Below are positions 1-7,035 of a DNA stretch of 11,732 nucleotides, piece after piece (position 1 is the first letter of the stretch; each line of letters opens with the position of its first letter). A program made the position numbers and the translations under genes. The notes under the pieces were generated by a model that did not search any database, was not told the origin of the DNA, and was given only the letters and a program-made list of their open reading frames with translations. Source of the stretch: JAABRE01 sp964413275 (lineage in GTDB: Bacteria > Cyanobacteriota > Cyanobacteriia > Cyanobacteriales > JAABRE01); the NCBI GenBank assembly GCA_964413275.1, contig CAYPSO010000122.1, forward strand, positions 1-11,732, read 5' to 3'.

Positions 1-8
1 AAATGAGT

Positions 9-27
9 AAGATTAAGGAAGATTAAG
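9..27. repeat. Tandem 9-bp direct repeat (AAGATTAAG x2)
   Basis: AAGATTAAG occurs at 9-17 and again at 19-27, a 10-bp period. On the minus strand it reads as two CTTAATCT units. Such spacing resembles binding sites of OmpR/PhoB-type response regulators, but the cyanobacterial Pho box normally has an 11-bp period, so this is only a resemblance. It lies just past the broken end of the regulator gene, and its target gene, if any, is outside the window. Confidence 0.35.
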
Positions 28-47
28 TATATTTTTTTTCACTGTTA

Positions 48-1661
48 TCAGCCCCACTTATTTAACCATTTAGTCGGCCAAGGTAATAATTTTCGAGGCC
101 AAATCCAGAGAGAGACTTTTCTGAGCCATTCTCCGGCGATCATAAAGGGACAAACTGCACACCACAGACGACCGATTATGGGAAACAATAGAAGATAAAA
201 AGGCCACCACCACGCCCAAAATAAATTTAAGGTTACGCTAGAATCACGAGTTTGAGGGCCAATTAAACCGATAATAGTGACGGGAATAAAAATAGCCATC
301 ATGATTATCCAAAATCTTTCCGGCCACCAATCACTCAGTAAAAATGGACGCAACCAAGGAATTTGATTGAGCAAATCCACTCGAAAGGTATTTTTCGCCG
401 ATTCCACTGACCACAACACCTGTTCGGGAATTACCGTTTGTTCGGCGGGAGTCATGATTGCTGCTCGTTTGAGAATAGCTTCAAGTTCGGCTATGTTCTC
501 AGGATAATCGTAACTCAGCAGACGACGAAGATCGGCTTGGTCAATTTCTAAAGCACTTCTACTCCTTTCTTGACAAAATTTAGCTAAGAAATAACGGGTA
601 AAATCAGGAATATCTTGTTTGCGTTGGGATAGGCTAAACAGTTTAATTTTATGAGCTTTGACTTCGGATAAGACAATTTTCTCAGAACTGGCTAAAATAA
701 GACGCACCCAACTTGTGGCTTGTCTGGGTTCTTCTCCTGCTTTAAAGTTAACTAGAAGTTCTCCTGTTTTGAGGTAATAACTGAGGCGATTTAGTTCTGA
801 TTGATTTAATAACTGAACATTATCAATTAATAATGTACCCCTTTCTAGTAATTCAATAAGACCGATTTGGGATTTTCCTTCACCAAAAAGAGCATTACTA
901 TTTAATTGGCCATTTTTAGATTTTGGTAATTTAGCTAGATCGATTTCCGCAAAAGGACGATTTTTTAATCCTGAATAGCTGTGAATTAATCCTGCTATAA
1001 AAGTTTTGCCACTACCTAAAGGTGCTTGTAAAATAACAGGTTTTAAATCTTTTGCTACTTCTTCAACTTGTTGGGCTAATTTTTGACTGAACTTACTATA
1101 GCCAATAATGGATTCATCTACGGGAATAGGAGAAATGAACGGTTGTAATCCTTGAATACGTTCTTGTTCTTTGCTGATGCGTTGAGCAAAGTAGGCTAAA
1201 TCCTGAGCTAGTAAATAATTAATCGCTCCCTGAAAATCAGGATAAGTATTTTTAAGGTTTAAAAAGCGATCGCGTTCTAAAAACCAAATTTCACTTTTAC
1301 TTACTGTAGCAGCACTAGCACGATAAATAGCTGTTTCAGTATTATCTAATAAAGGAACACAGCCAAAAATTTCCCCTGCATTGCGATAGTTAATATGGGT
1401 TGTTCCCACCTCAGAAGAACGGTAAATTTCCACCGCTCCCCATTTGAGCAAGTACAATCCTAAAGCTTTGGTTTCCTGTCGATAAATTTCCGTATTACCT
1501 TCTACTTGGAAAACTTGTAAAGATTATGCGATCGCCTCAATGGTTTTATTACTCAACTGTCCCCAAATTCGATGAAAACTTAACCAGTTAATACAATCTT
1601 CAATGCCTGATGTGTTTAGCTTAGAAAGCTGTAAAGGTTGAGTAGTCATATTCTCGCTCAT
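48..1661 (-). pseudogene. Broken regulator gene: cNMP-binding-like, AAA+ and membrane Fe-S domains
   Basis: The frame can be read from ATG at 1661 (or 1649) to TGA at 50-48, but a TAA at 1526-1524 (codon 46) interrupts it. The residues on both sides fit one continuous cyclic-nucleotide-binding (CAP-ED) fold, so a short form starting at TTG 1457 would lack the domain's first strands. In full numbering there follow a sigma-54-activator-like AAA+ domain with Walker A APLGSGKT (about 213-220) and Walker B LLIDN (about 277-281), then two membrane segments (about 450-468 and 480-497) and a GRLWCAVCP motif (Cys501, Cys504) like NosR-type Fe-S membrane proteins. The GAFTGA loop needed to contact sigma-54 is absent and the Walker B glutamate is replaced by Asn. 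As I recall, cyanobacterial relatives are much longer, with more membrane and 4Fe-4S sequence; here the frame ends at KWG and the last 47 bases look non-coding. Readthrough or reinitiation cannot be excluded. Confidence 0.75.
1266..1273. repeat. HIP1 octamer GCGATCGC (first of eight copies)
   Basis: The palindrome GCGATCGC occurs at 1266, 1528, 2331, 6073, 7364, 8884, 9706 and 10063 (8 bp each). Eight copies in 11.7 kb of AT-rich DNA is far above chance and is typical of HIP1 in cyanobacterial chromosomes. All eight lie in coding sequence or gene remnants. Confidence 0.9.
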
Positions 1662-1690
1662 AATAATTATAAATAGACAGGAAGTAATAG

Positions 1691-1762
1691 TTCGTGGTTC
1701 ATGGTTCGTAGTTAAGAGGTTATTTCATTTACCTTTTACCTTTTACCTTTTATCATTTACCT
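1691..1762. repeat. Heptamer tandem repeat tract (TTTACCT and TTCGTGG types)
   Basis: From 1728 to 1762 there are five 7-bp units: TTTACCT three times, TTTATCA, then TTTACCT. Just before them (1691-1713) a second motif also steps by 7 bp: TTCGTGG, TTCATGG, TTCGTAG, TT. This is a short tandemly repeated repetitive (STRR) element of the type known from cyanobacteria. It fills most of the gap between the 3' end of the porin gene and the 5' end of the broken regulator. The same two modules recur at 5757-5858 and 8653-8700. Confidence 0.85.
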
Positions 1763-1783
1763 CCTCTCCTGCCCCCCGTCTCA

Positions 1784-3418
1784 TTAAAAGTTAAACACCG
1801 TTCGCACAGTTCCCACCCAAATTGTGTCATTATTACTGTCATGTTCTGGATTAAGAATTACTAATAATCCCGGATTAATAGTGATGTGGTCGTTAACTTG
1901 ATAGCGATAATCCGCTTCTAAATGCCAAGCAGTATCTGGATCTTCAGCACCGCTATCATTACTCGTTACCTTGGGAGGTTGACCGATAACTAATCCTGCA
2001 AAACTACGTTTTGACCCTAAAAAATCAGGAAAAGCTAATGTAACAGCCCAATTAAAAATTGTTGCATTATCTCCATCATCTACTATTGTATTGCCAAAAC
2101 CAACACCATCATTTTGAGCGTGAGCTTCCGTTAAACCTCCCCATCCAGCAAAAATAAAATCAGGACTAATTTTATAGCTCAACTCTAAACCAAAATGATC
2201 TGCTGAAGTGGCAATTGAGCCAAAAGGTGCGTTTGCTAATCTACTACCAGTTGCACCAGAAACAAAGGCTTTACCTTCGGGATAATAGGAATGGACATAG
2301 GTTAAACCCAAATCAAGATTTTTAGTAGGTGCGATCGCCAATTGAGCTAAAGCTGCATAAGAACCATTAAACAATCCATTCTCTTCATTGGGATTATCGG
2401 CATTTCTCGCTAAATAGCCCAGAGATAAATTTATATTATCGTTAAACTTATATACTCCTGTTACCCCTGCTCCTAAAACTCCTTGTAGATAAATGGGATT
2501 AAACCTGCCAAAACGAGAAATTGAACCAATTAAAGGATCGGAAAAAAAACTATTAAAGTTTGAAGTATTAGAAAAGAATCGACCTCCAGTACCATCAACT
2601 GTAACTCGCAGTTTTTTTGTTATGGGAAAACGATAAAATAATTGACCAATTTCTAAAGAGTTATCGGTATTGCCATCAAAAGCCAAACGAGTCATATTAG
2701 TTCCAGTGATGCTAACTCCCAGAGGCTCGGTATTGAGAGCATCTAAACGAACTTTTAATAAATCTTTACCCGTAAAGCTAGTATCAAAATTAAGCCTAAT
2801 ACGATTATCGAAAACAATGTTATCTTCTAAATTTTCATTGACACTATTAGCCTTTTCCTCGCCAAAAATACCCGTAACAGCAAAGGCAATTTCTCCTTTA
2901 AGCTTAGTTGTTACTGAAAATTGACGATCTTCTAAAACTTTAACTTTACCTTCTAAATTATCTATACGAGTACCTAAAGCCGTCAACTCAACCTGAAAAT
3001 CCTGACTAAGTTTTTCTACAGTTTGTAAATCTTCAGTGGGAATTGTTCTATTTTGAGAAATTAGACTTTCAATTTTTTGCAAACAGCCATTTAAACCAGC
3101 CGCAAATTCATAGCGAGTAATACTTCGATTCTTTTGAAACGTACCATTAGGATAACCAGAAATGCAGCCATAACGTTCCACTAAATTTTGTAAAGCTTCA
3201 AATGCCCAATCTTGAGGAGAAACATCCCGTAATTGACTGACATTAGTAATTTGTTGTAAGGAATTTTGCTGTTGATTATATTCATCAATTTGAGTCCAAA
3301 TACTGTTTTCTTCAGCATTTGTCATCTCAGTTGACGAAACTTCAACAGCTAAAACTTGATTCTGGCTTAATATTCCCATGCTCAACGTTAAAAGGCCATA
3401 CCATATTTGTAATTTCAC
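1784..3418 (-). CDS. SLH-domain outer-membrane porin (OprB / iron uptake porin type)
   Basis: This 544-aa protein is a beta-barrel porin of the cyanobacterial SomA/SomB type, expected in the outer membrane, where such porins pass small solutes and inorganic ions. Residues 1-24 form a signal peptide ending near VLAVE. An SLH domain (about 60-118, with DVSPQDWAFEAL, a GYPNGTF turn and ITRYEFA) should bind peptidoglycan-linked polymer. A heptad-rich coiled coil follows (about 128-168), then an OprB-type barrel from about 170 to a C-terminal Phe (VRTVFNF), the usual signal for Bam insertion. The start is GTG at 3418, set by AGGAG six bases upstream. Length is normal for the family and the gene looks intact. 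The 245-bp upstream gap holds a dispersed inverted repeat. The solute is not evident; 'iron uptake' is a family label. Confidence 0.92.
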   Translation of the reverse strand: MKLQIWYGLLTLSMGILSQNQVLAVEVSSTEMTNAEENSIWTQIDEYNQQQNSLQQITNVSQLRDVSPQDWAFEALQNLVERYGCISGYPNGTFQKNRSITRYEFAAGLNGCLQKIESLISQNRTIPTEDLQTVEKLSQDFQVELTALGTRIDNLEGKVKVLEDRQFSVTTKLKGEIAFAVTGIFGEEKANSVNENLEDNIVFDNRIRLNFDTSFTGKDLLKVRLDALNTEPLGVSITGTNMTRLAFDGNTDNSLEIGQLFYRFPITKKLRVTVDGTGGRFFSNTSNFNSFFSDPLIGSISRFGRFNPIYLQGVLGAGVTGVYKFNDNINLSLGYLARNADNPNEENGLFNGSYAALAQLAIAPTKNLDLGLTYVHSYYPEGKAFVSGATGSRLANAPFGSIATSADHFGLELSYKISPDFIFAGWGGLTEAHAQNDGVGFGNTIVDDGDNATIFNWAVTLAFPDFLGSKRSFAGLVIGQPPKVTSNDSGAEDPDTAWHLEADYRYQVNDHITINPGLLVILNPEHDSNNDTIWVGTVRTVFNF

Positions 3419-3424
3419 TAATTT

Positions 3425-3429
3425 CTCCT
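3425..3429 (-). promoter_or_regulatory. Ribosome binding site fixing the GTG start of the porin gene
   Basis: AGGAG on the minus strand lies six bases before GTG at 3418. No ATG near this position would give as good a signal peptide, so this site decides the start. Confidence 0.75.
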
Positions 3430-3494
3430 GAATAAATCATGTTTTCGAGGGTGACAAAATTGACTACAGAAGTTTTTTTATATTGTTTAAAGCT

Positions 3495-3555
3495 GTAGAG
3501 TGGGCAAAAGAATTATGTTTTATTGTTAAATACTTAAGTTATTTTTTGCCCACTA
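3495..3555. repeat. Dispersed inverted repeat of the GTGGGCAAA type
   Basis: AGTGGGCAAAA at 3499-3509 is repeated inverted as TTTTGCCCACT at 3544-3554, an 11-bp perfect match around 34 AT-rich bases. The same core flanks the repeat at 6964-7030. It lies between the DsrE-like gene and the porin start, in the 5' region of the porin gene. It could fold in RNA but has no downstream T tract, so I call it a repeat and not a terminator. The rest of the 3419-3663 gap shows no gene. Confidence 0.65.
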
Positions 3556-3663
3556 TTTATTAGATGTTGAAAATTATTTAACGACTAGCTATAATCGGGA
3601 AAATTTCGCCTTTTTAGTCTCCTATTGTCCCACTCTCCTGTAAAACTACTCGTTCGTTAATTT

Positions 3664-4170
3664 TTACCAACTCATTACTGTTGTTCCCTCAGTAAATAAT
3701 GCACCTTGAGTTACTTCAGGCGAACCTATCACTACTCCATCAATCAAATCGTTTTGATCCATTCCTACCTGCTGCATACACTGGGGACATACAATTACTT
3801 TTCCCCCTTGGTCAATTAATTCAACTAGCATTGCTTGCAAGGTTTTGCCTGTTAAACCATTTGTATGCTGAGGAATCCGATTAGAAACCAACTTTACGCC
3901 AGTAACATTGAGGAAGATTGTCACCGGATGTCCTGATTTGAGAACTTTGGTTGCAAAGTTAATTGCCATACCTCCTCGCCAAGAGTCGTCAGTCGTTAAA
4001 TTTACAAATAATCTTGATGCTTGCTGTGGAGAAGTTGTAACTTCTTCTGTCATAAAAATTGAGGAAGAATCAGCATTTAGCTGCTGTTTTTCTGAAGCCC
4101 TGCTAGGTATTGCTGATAAGAGAGAAACTCCTAATAAGGATGTTAAAACTACATATTTTAAGCTTTTCAT
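3664..4170 (-). CDS. Exported DsrE-family protein with a CPQC motif
   Basis: A 168-aa protein if started at ATG 4170. The frame is open up to a TTG at 4290, but the ATG start gives a clean signal peptide (MKSLKYVV, hydrophobic core, cut near PSRA at residue 25), and a candidate promoter lies between the two. The mature part resembles the DsrE/DsrF/YchN fold: beta strand LFVNLTT, helix MAINFATKVLKSG, strand VTIFLN, a helix LQAMLVELIDQGG, then VIVCPQCM with Cys128 and Cys131. A cysteine at this position is typical of DsrE-like proteins that handle sulfur as persulfide or act in thiol redox; the CxxC here may do either. The protein should act in the periplasm. No other dsr gene is nearby, so the exact role is unknown, though sqr in the same window fits sulfur chemistry. 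No strong Shine-Dalgarno was seen. Confidence 0.82.
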   Translation of the reverse strand: MKSLKYVVLTSLLGVSLLSAIPSRASEKQQLNADSSSIFMTEEVTTSPQQASRLFVNLTTDDSWRGGMAINFATKVLKSGHPVTIFLNVTGVKLVSNRIPQHTNGLTGKTLQAMLVELIDQGGKVIVCPQCMQQVGMDQNDLIDGVVIGSPEVTQGALFTEGTTVMSW

Positions 4171-4261
4171 AGGATTGACTTTTTTCTGAAGAAATGTTTT
4201 TGCAATGTTAACTATTTGGTTGGTTCTAAATAAACCAATTGAAAATATTTTTTTCTTTGGT

Positions 4262-4290
4262 ATCTTATTCTGTGAACTACTAACAATCAA
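4262..4290 (-). promoter_or_regulatory. Candidate promoter of the DsrE-like gene
   Basis: On the minus strand TTGATT (4290-4285) is followed after 17 bases by TAAGAT (4267-4262), each matching the sigma-70 consensus at four of six positions. It would leave a leader of about 85 nt before ATG 4170. Moderate match only. Confidence 0.3.
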
Positions 4291-4345
4291 AAGACAAACT
4301 GTCTAAATCATTTCAGATAACAGTAATCAGTTACTTGTTTAGTGC

Positions 4346-4372
4346 CTTTCACTAGCTTTTTTAAGCTGAAAG
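4346..4372 (-). terminator. Hairpin between the Nudix-like and DsrE-like genes
   Basis: CTTTCA (4346-4351) pairs with TGAAAG (4367-4372), and inside it GCTT (4355-4358) pairs with AAGC (4363-4366) around four bases, with a three-base bulge. It begins about 33 bases past the Nudix-like stop codon. There is no T run on the minus strand after it, so it is at best a weak or factor-assisted terminator. The remainder of the 4171-4404 gap shows only the candidate DsrE promoter. Confidence 0.35.
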
Positions 4373-4404
4373 TCTCAATTGGGGTTCGTGGAATTCCCAT
4401 TGCT

Positions 4405-4983
4405 TTATTTTTCTATCTTTTCACTAATTTTATTCTGATCGATATATTGCTGCCATTCTAATAAGATTGACCGGCATTGAAGACAAGTTAAATCTTGAAG
4501 TAAGCTTTTAATTCCTGTTGCATTATTATGGTAAATATTTGGGTTTAATTTATCAGAATTAACTTTGATTTCTGGTTTAATTTCTGCTACAAATCCATAA
4601 AGTTTTTGGTTAGAAAATGAGCTATTAATTGCCCAGCCAGTTTGATTTAAAGAATTAAAACTAATAATATCTGATTCATTAATTTCTAATTCTCGATTGA
4701 GAATATTTACCACGTTATTAAACATACTTTGTTCTGGTAAAATTCTACCACCGGGAAAATCCAGAGTAACTTGACTTAAACCCGGACGATAAATAGGTTT
4801 AGGCAATAGGAATTGACCGTTTTGAATGGTAATAATCACAACAGAATCAGCTTTTTCGACTCGCCAATAATCTAATATTTGCTGTTTATCGTCTTGTAAT
4901 TTTTCGCCGATTAAAGTTAGCCAAGGAGAACGAATTTCGACAAAACGTTCTAAAGTTTGCCATTGATTTTGAGGATTCACCAT
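4405..4983 (-). CDS. Nudix hydrolase-like protein with a degenerate Nudix box
   Basis: A 192-aa protein starting at ATG 4983. Residues 37-106 look like the core of an ADP-ribose-pyrophosphatase-type Nudix domain: DYWRVEKADSVVIITIQNG, a YRPG turn and LDFPGG at the start of the Nudix box (Gly78, Glu84). The canonical box is G-x5-E-x7-R-E-U-x-E-E-x-G-U. Here the spacing to RELE (97-100) is longer and the two metal-binding Glu become Ile101 and Asn102. Hydrolysis is therefore doubtful, and substrate cannot be named. A late CLQC pair (Cys167, Cys170) is also present. I recall similar cyanobacterial proteins sharing the RPG and DFPGG segments, so this may be a family trait, not a recent lesion. No clear Shine-Dalgarno; no obvious operon partner. 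Confidence 0.72.
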   Translation of the reverse strand: MVNPQNQWQTLERFVEIRSPWLTLIGEKLQDDKQQILDYWRVEKADSVVIITIQNGQFLLPKPIYRPGLSQVTLDFPGGRILPEQSMFNNVVNILNRELEINESDIISFNSLNQTGWAINSSFSNQKLYGFVAEIKPEIKVNSDKLNPNIYHNNATGIKSLLQDLTCLQCRSILLEWQQYIDQNKISEKIEK

Positions 4984-5017
4984 AGCTTGAAAGTTGCGTA
5001 AACCACAAATGAAGATG

Positions 5018-5096
5018 ATAGGTAATAGGGAATTAGGGAGAAGCTAAGAGCTAAAAGCTAATCGCTAAAAGCTAACTGCTAACCACTAACTAACCT
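5018..5096. repeat. Heptamer repeat tract, left arm of an inverted pair
   Basis: The tract begins with ATAGGTAATAGGG and continues as 7-bp units of the form AGCTAAA, CGCTAAA, AGCTAAC, TGCTAAC, with some variation. The segment 5035-5068 matches the reverse complement of 5789-5822 at 33 of 34 positions. The two tracts thus bracket the radical-SAM gene in opposite orientation. The left arm lies between its stop codon and the Nudix-like gene's start. Confidence 0.85.
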
Positions 5097-5100
5097 TTAA

Positions 5101-5730
5101 TTAATTGTCATCTAAATCATTCAACTGACCCCAAAATCCCGTAAAAATTCGAGTACCATCTTTAAGAATGTGAACTTCGATTTGGTCAGAAGCCCATGTT
5201 ATTTGGTCTTGGAGAGCTGGATTAAATATGTGAACCTTTTGATTAGATGATGATACTGGTGAATTAGGATCGTGAATTGCTAAAGATTCCACAAAAGCAC
5301 CGTCAATTAAAATGTCTAATTGTTCTAGTAATTCCTGAGAATTTGGCGGTGCAGAAGGAGAGCGTAACTGTTGCAGGGTAAAGCCAGTAAAGGACATGAC
5401 ATTTAATCCCGCAGCTTTAACTTTTTTTGCCAACTCAGTTAAAGCAGCAGCTTGCCAAAAAGGTTCGCCACCAGAAAAGGTTACACCTGTATTAAGAGGG
5501 TTACTCAAAATTCTTTCGGCTAGTTCTTCGATCGCAATTAATTGGTTAATTTCAAATGACCAAGAAGCCTGATTAAAACATCCCGGACATTCTCTAAGAC
5601 ATCCTTGCACCCAAACAACGGCACGACATCCAGGGCCATTAACTTCTGATTCGTCAACATAACCCATAGTGTTTAAATATCCAGGCGGAATCTCCTTTAA
5701 AGCTAAATCTGGAATTATTTGCTCATTCAT
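5101..5730 (-). CDS. Radical SAM activase-like protein (NrdG/PflA type, 4Fe-4S)
   Basis: A 209-aa protein with the radical SAM cluster motif Cys44-x3-Cys48-x2-Cys51 (CLRECPGC) and the SAM-binding GGEP (87-90, within TGVTFSGGEPF). Length and order match the small activases that put a glycyl radical on ribonucleotide reductase (NrdG) or pyruvate formate-lyase. The C-terminal part (LDILIDGAFVE, then VHILKDGTRIFTGF) is also NrdG-like. No class III reductase or other glycyl-radical enzyme is in the window, so the partner is unknown; similar stand-alone proteins occur in cyanobacteria. ATG 5730 has GAGG directly before it, closer than usual. The gene sits alone between two inverted heptamer tracts, so it is probably a single transcription unit. 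All key residues are intact. Confidence 0.82.
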   Translation of the reverse strand: MNEQIIPDLALKEIPPGYLNTMGYVDESEVNGPGCRAVVWVQGCLRECPGCFNQASWSFEINQLIAIEELAERILSNPLNTGVTFSGGEPFWQAAALTELAKKVKAAGLNVMSFTGFTLQQLRSPSAPPNSQELLEQLDILIDGAFVESLAIHDPNSPVSSSNQKVHIFNPALQDQITWASDQIEVHILKDGTRIFTGFWGQLNDLDDN

Positions 5731-5756
5731 CCTCTTTCCCTCTCATTATCTAAAAA

Positions 5757-5858
5757 GCTATTAGCAATTAGCGATTAGCTGTTAGCGATTAGCGATTAGC
5801 TCTTAGCTCTTAGCTTCTCCCTATTACCTATTCCCAACCACGAACTACGAACTGACAT
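5757..5858. repeat. Heptamer repeat tract, right arm of an inverted pair
   Basis: From 5760 the sequence steps by 7 bp through TTAGCAA, TTAGCGA, TTAGCTG, TTAGCGA, TTAGCGA, TTAGCTC, TTAGCTC, TTAGCTT. It then has CTCCCTATTACCTATTCC and two CACGAAC/TACGAAC units up to about 5853. Positions 5789-5822 match 5035-5068 inverted (33 of 34). The tract fills the gap between the stop of the nitronate monooxygenase-like gene and the start of the radical-SAM gene. Confidence 0.88.
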
Positions 5859-5861
5859 TAT

Positions 5862-6929
5862 TTAGTTAACCAATTCTTCCATTAGTTCAGCTACAGACAT
5901 CATCCGTTTAGCTCTTCCAGCGTTACTTCCGGCAAAAACTAAACCATTTTCAATATCTCCCCGTGCTGCCTTATCTAAGACTCGCACAATACAATAGTTT
6001 TCTCGATTATCTCGGCATTTACAAACGCTTAAGCAATTAGCAATACAGCGTTTATCTAAATCAGCAGCATTGGCGATCGCTTTTTGGGCAAAAGCATTTT
6101 TCAAAGCTCTTCCGGGCATTCCCACAGGAGAAGGTACAATTACTACATCTTCAGGATTGGCATTGAGATGAAATTCTTTATAACGCAAATCTGCATCGCA
6201 TTCATGAGTAGTAATAAAACGAGTGCCAATTTGTACTCCACTAGCCCCTAAAGTCAGCATCCTTTCTATATCTCCACTATGCCAAATTCCTCCGGCCGCA
6301 ATTACGGGAATTTTTACACCTATTTCAGAATGCAAATAATCAACCAATTGAGGAATAACTTGTTCTAAATCTAATTCAGCTTTCCCTAATTCTGATAATT
6401 TAGCCCCTAAATGACCTCCTGCGGTATTGGGGTTTTCTACTACAAAAGCATCTGGTAAACGTCCGTGTTGCTTTTCCCAACGACGACAAATGACTTGAGC
6501 AGCTCGCACCGTTGAAATTATAGGAACTAAGGCGACATCAGGATAATTAGCGGTATATTCGGGTAAATGAAGCGGTAAACCCGCACCAGAAATAATTAAA
6601 TCAATCCCTTGTTCTACCGCAGTACGTACTAAGATTTCGTAGTCTCGCGCTACTACCATCCCATTAATCCCAATAATCCCCTCTGGACTAATTTGACGAG
6701 CTTTTTGGAGTTCATCAATTAAAGCCAAGCGATTAGCTTCAAATAACTTACCTTTTTGATAGTAAGGAGAACTCAAACCCAAACCAATGGCGGAAATAAT
6801 ACCCATACCTCCAGCATTAGCAACAGCGCCAGCTAAATTAGCACCAGAAATTCTGATTCCCATACCACCTTGGATGATGGGATAACGAGCAATGTGTTGG
6901 CCAATACGAAGTGGTGGAAGTGTTTTCAT
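5862..6929 (-). CDS. Nitronate monooxygenase family flavoprotein
   Basis: A 355-aa TIM-barrel FMN protein of the nitronate monooxygenase / 2-nitropropane dioxygenase family, related to FabK. Visible motifs are the N-terminal PIIQGGMGIRISGANLAGAV (17-36), GGMGIISA, an AGGHLG segment with His173 at the usual catalytic position, and the FMN-phosphate region AAGGIWHSGDIERMLTLGA (211-229) with GVQIGTRF. Such enzymes oxidise alkyl nitronates, often as detoxification. The C-terminal part carries five cysteines (295, 299, 303, 305, 313; C-x3-C-x3-C-x-C-x7-C) before a typical GLVFAGSNAGR. I recall a similar cysteine cluster in one subgroup of the family; its role is not clear. Start ATG 6929 lacks a strong Shine-Dalgarno. 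A dispersed inverted repeat separates it from the DUF3122 gene, so it likely has its own promoter. True substrate is uncertain. Confidence 0.88.
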   Translation of the reverse strand: MKTLPPLRIGQHIARYPIIQGGMGIRISGANLAGAVANAGGMGIISAIGLGLSSPYYQKGKLFEANRLALIDELQKARQISPEGIIGINGMVVARDYEILVRTAVEQGIDLIISGAGLPLHLPEYTANYPDVALVPIISTVRAAQVICRRWEKQHGRLPDAFVVENPNTAGGHLGAKLSELGKAELDLEQVIPQLVDYLHSEIGVKIPVIAAGGIWHSGDIERMLTLGASGVQIGTRFITTHECDADLRYKEFHLNANPEDVVIVPSPVGMPGRALKNAFAQKAIANAADLDKRCIANCLSVCKCRDNRENYCIVRVLDKAARGDIENGLVFAGSNAGRAKRMMSVAELMEELVN

Positions 6930-6963
6930 TGTTAATAAATATGAATTATTTGATTAAGGCATT

Positions 6964-7030
6964 GTAAGGTGGGCAAATTATTAATCATAATTATTAGTGA
7001 ATAAAGTTTAGACATATTTGCCCACCCTAC
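6964..7030. repeat. Dispersed inverted repeat GTAGGGTGGGCAAAT
   Basis: GTAAGGTGGGCAAAT (6964-6978) and ATTTGCCCACCCTAC (7016-7030) are inverted copies with one mismatch in 15 bp, enclosing 37 AT-rich bases. It fills the gap between the DUF3122 stop and the nitronate monooxygenase-like start. Elements with this GTAGGGTGGGC core are common between genes in cyanobacterial genomes. It may also slow transcription as a hairpin, but there is no T tract. Confidence 0.75.
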
Positions 7031-7035
7031 CAATT

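Noticed and set aside
2670..2924. 84-aa open frame on the plus strand inside the porin gene
   Set aside because: It is antisense to a well-supported porin frame, has a low-complexity Ser/Lys/Leu-rich product and no ribosome site.
3699..4189. Two plus-strand open frames (61 and 93 aa) opposite the DsrE-like gene
   Set aside because: Both lie antisense to the DsrE-like gene and its leader, show no domain and overlap a frame with signal peptide and conserved motif.
4216..4238. TTGGTT/AACCAA hairpin in the DsrE leader as a riboswitch
   Set aside because: It is a six-pair stem with no conserved core of any riboswitch class known to me.
4171..4290. Longer DsrE-like protein starting at TTG 4290
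   Set aside because: The extra 40 residues precede a complete signal peptide and a candidate promoter lies within them, so ATG 4170 is preferred.
4288..4309. AGACA/TGTCT hairpin followed by TTTT on the minus strand as a terminator
   Set aside because: The stem is only five base pairs and the T run is four; it also overlaps the candidate DsrE promoter.
5760..5817. Possible CRISPR array
   Set aside because: Units are only 7 bp with no spacers, and no cas gene is present; this is a short tandem heptamer repeat.
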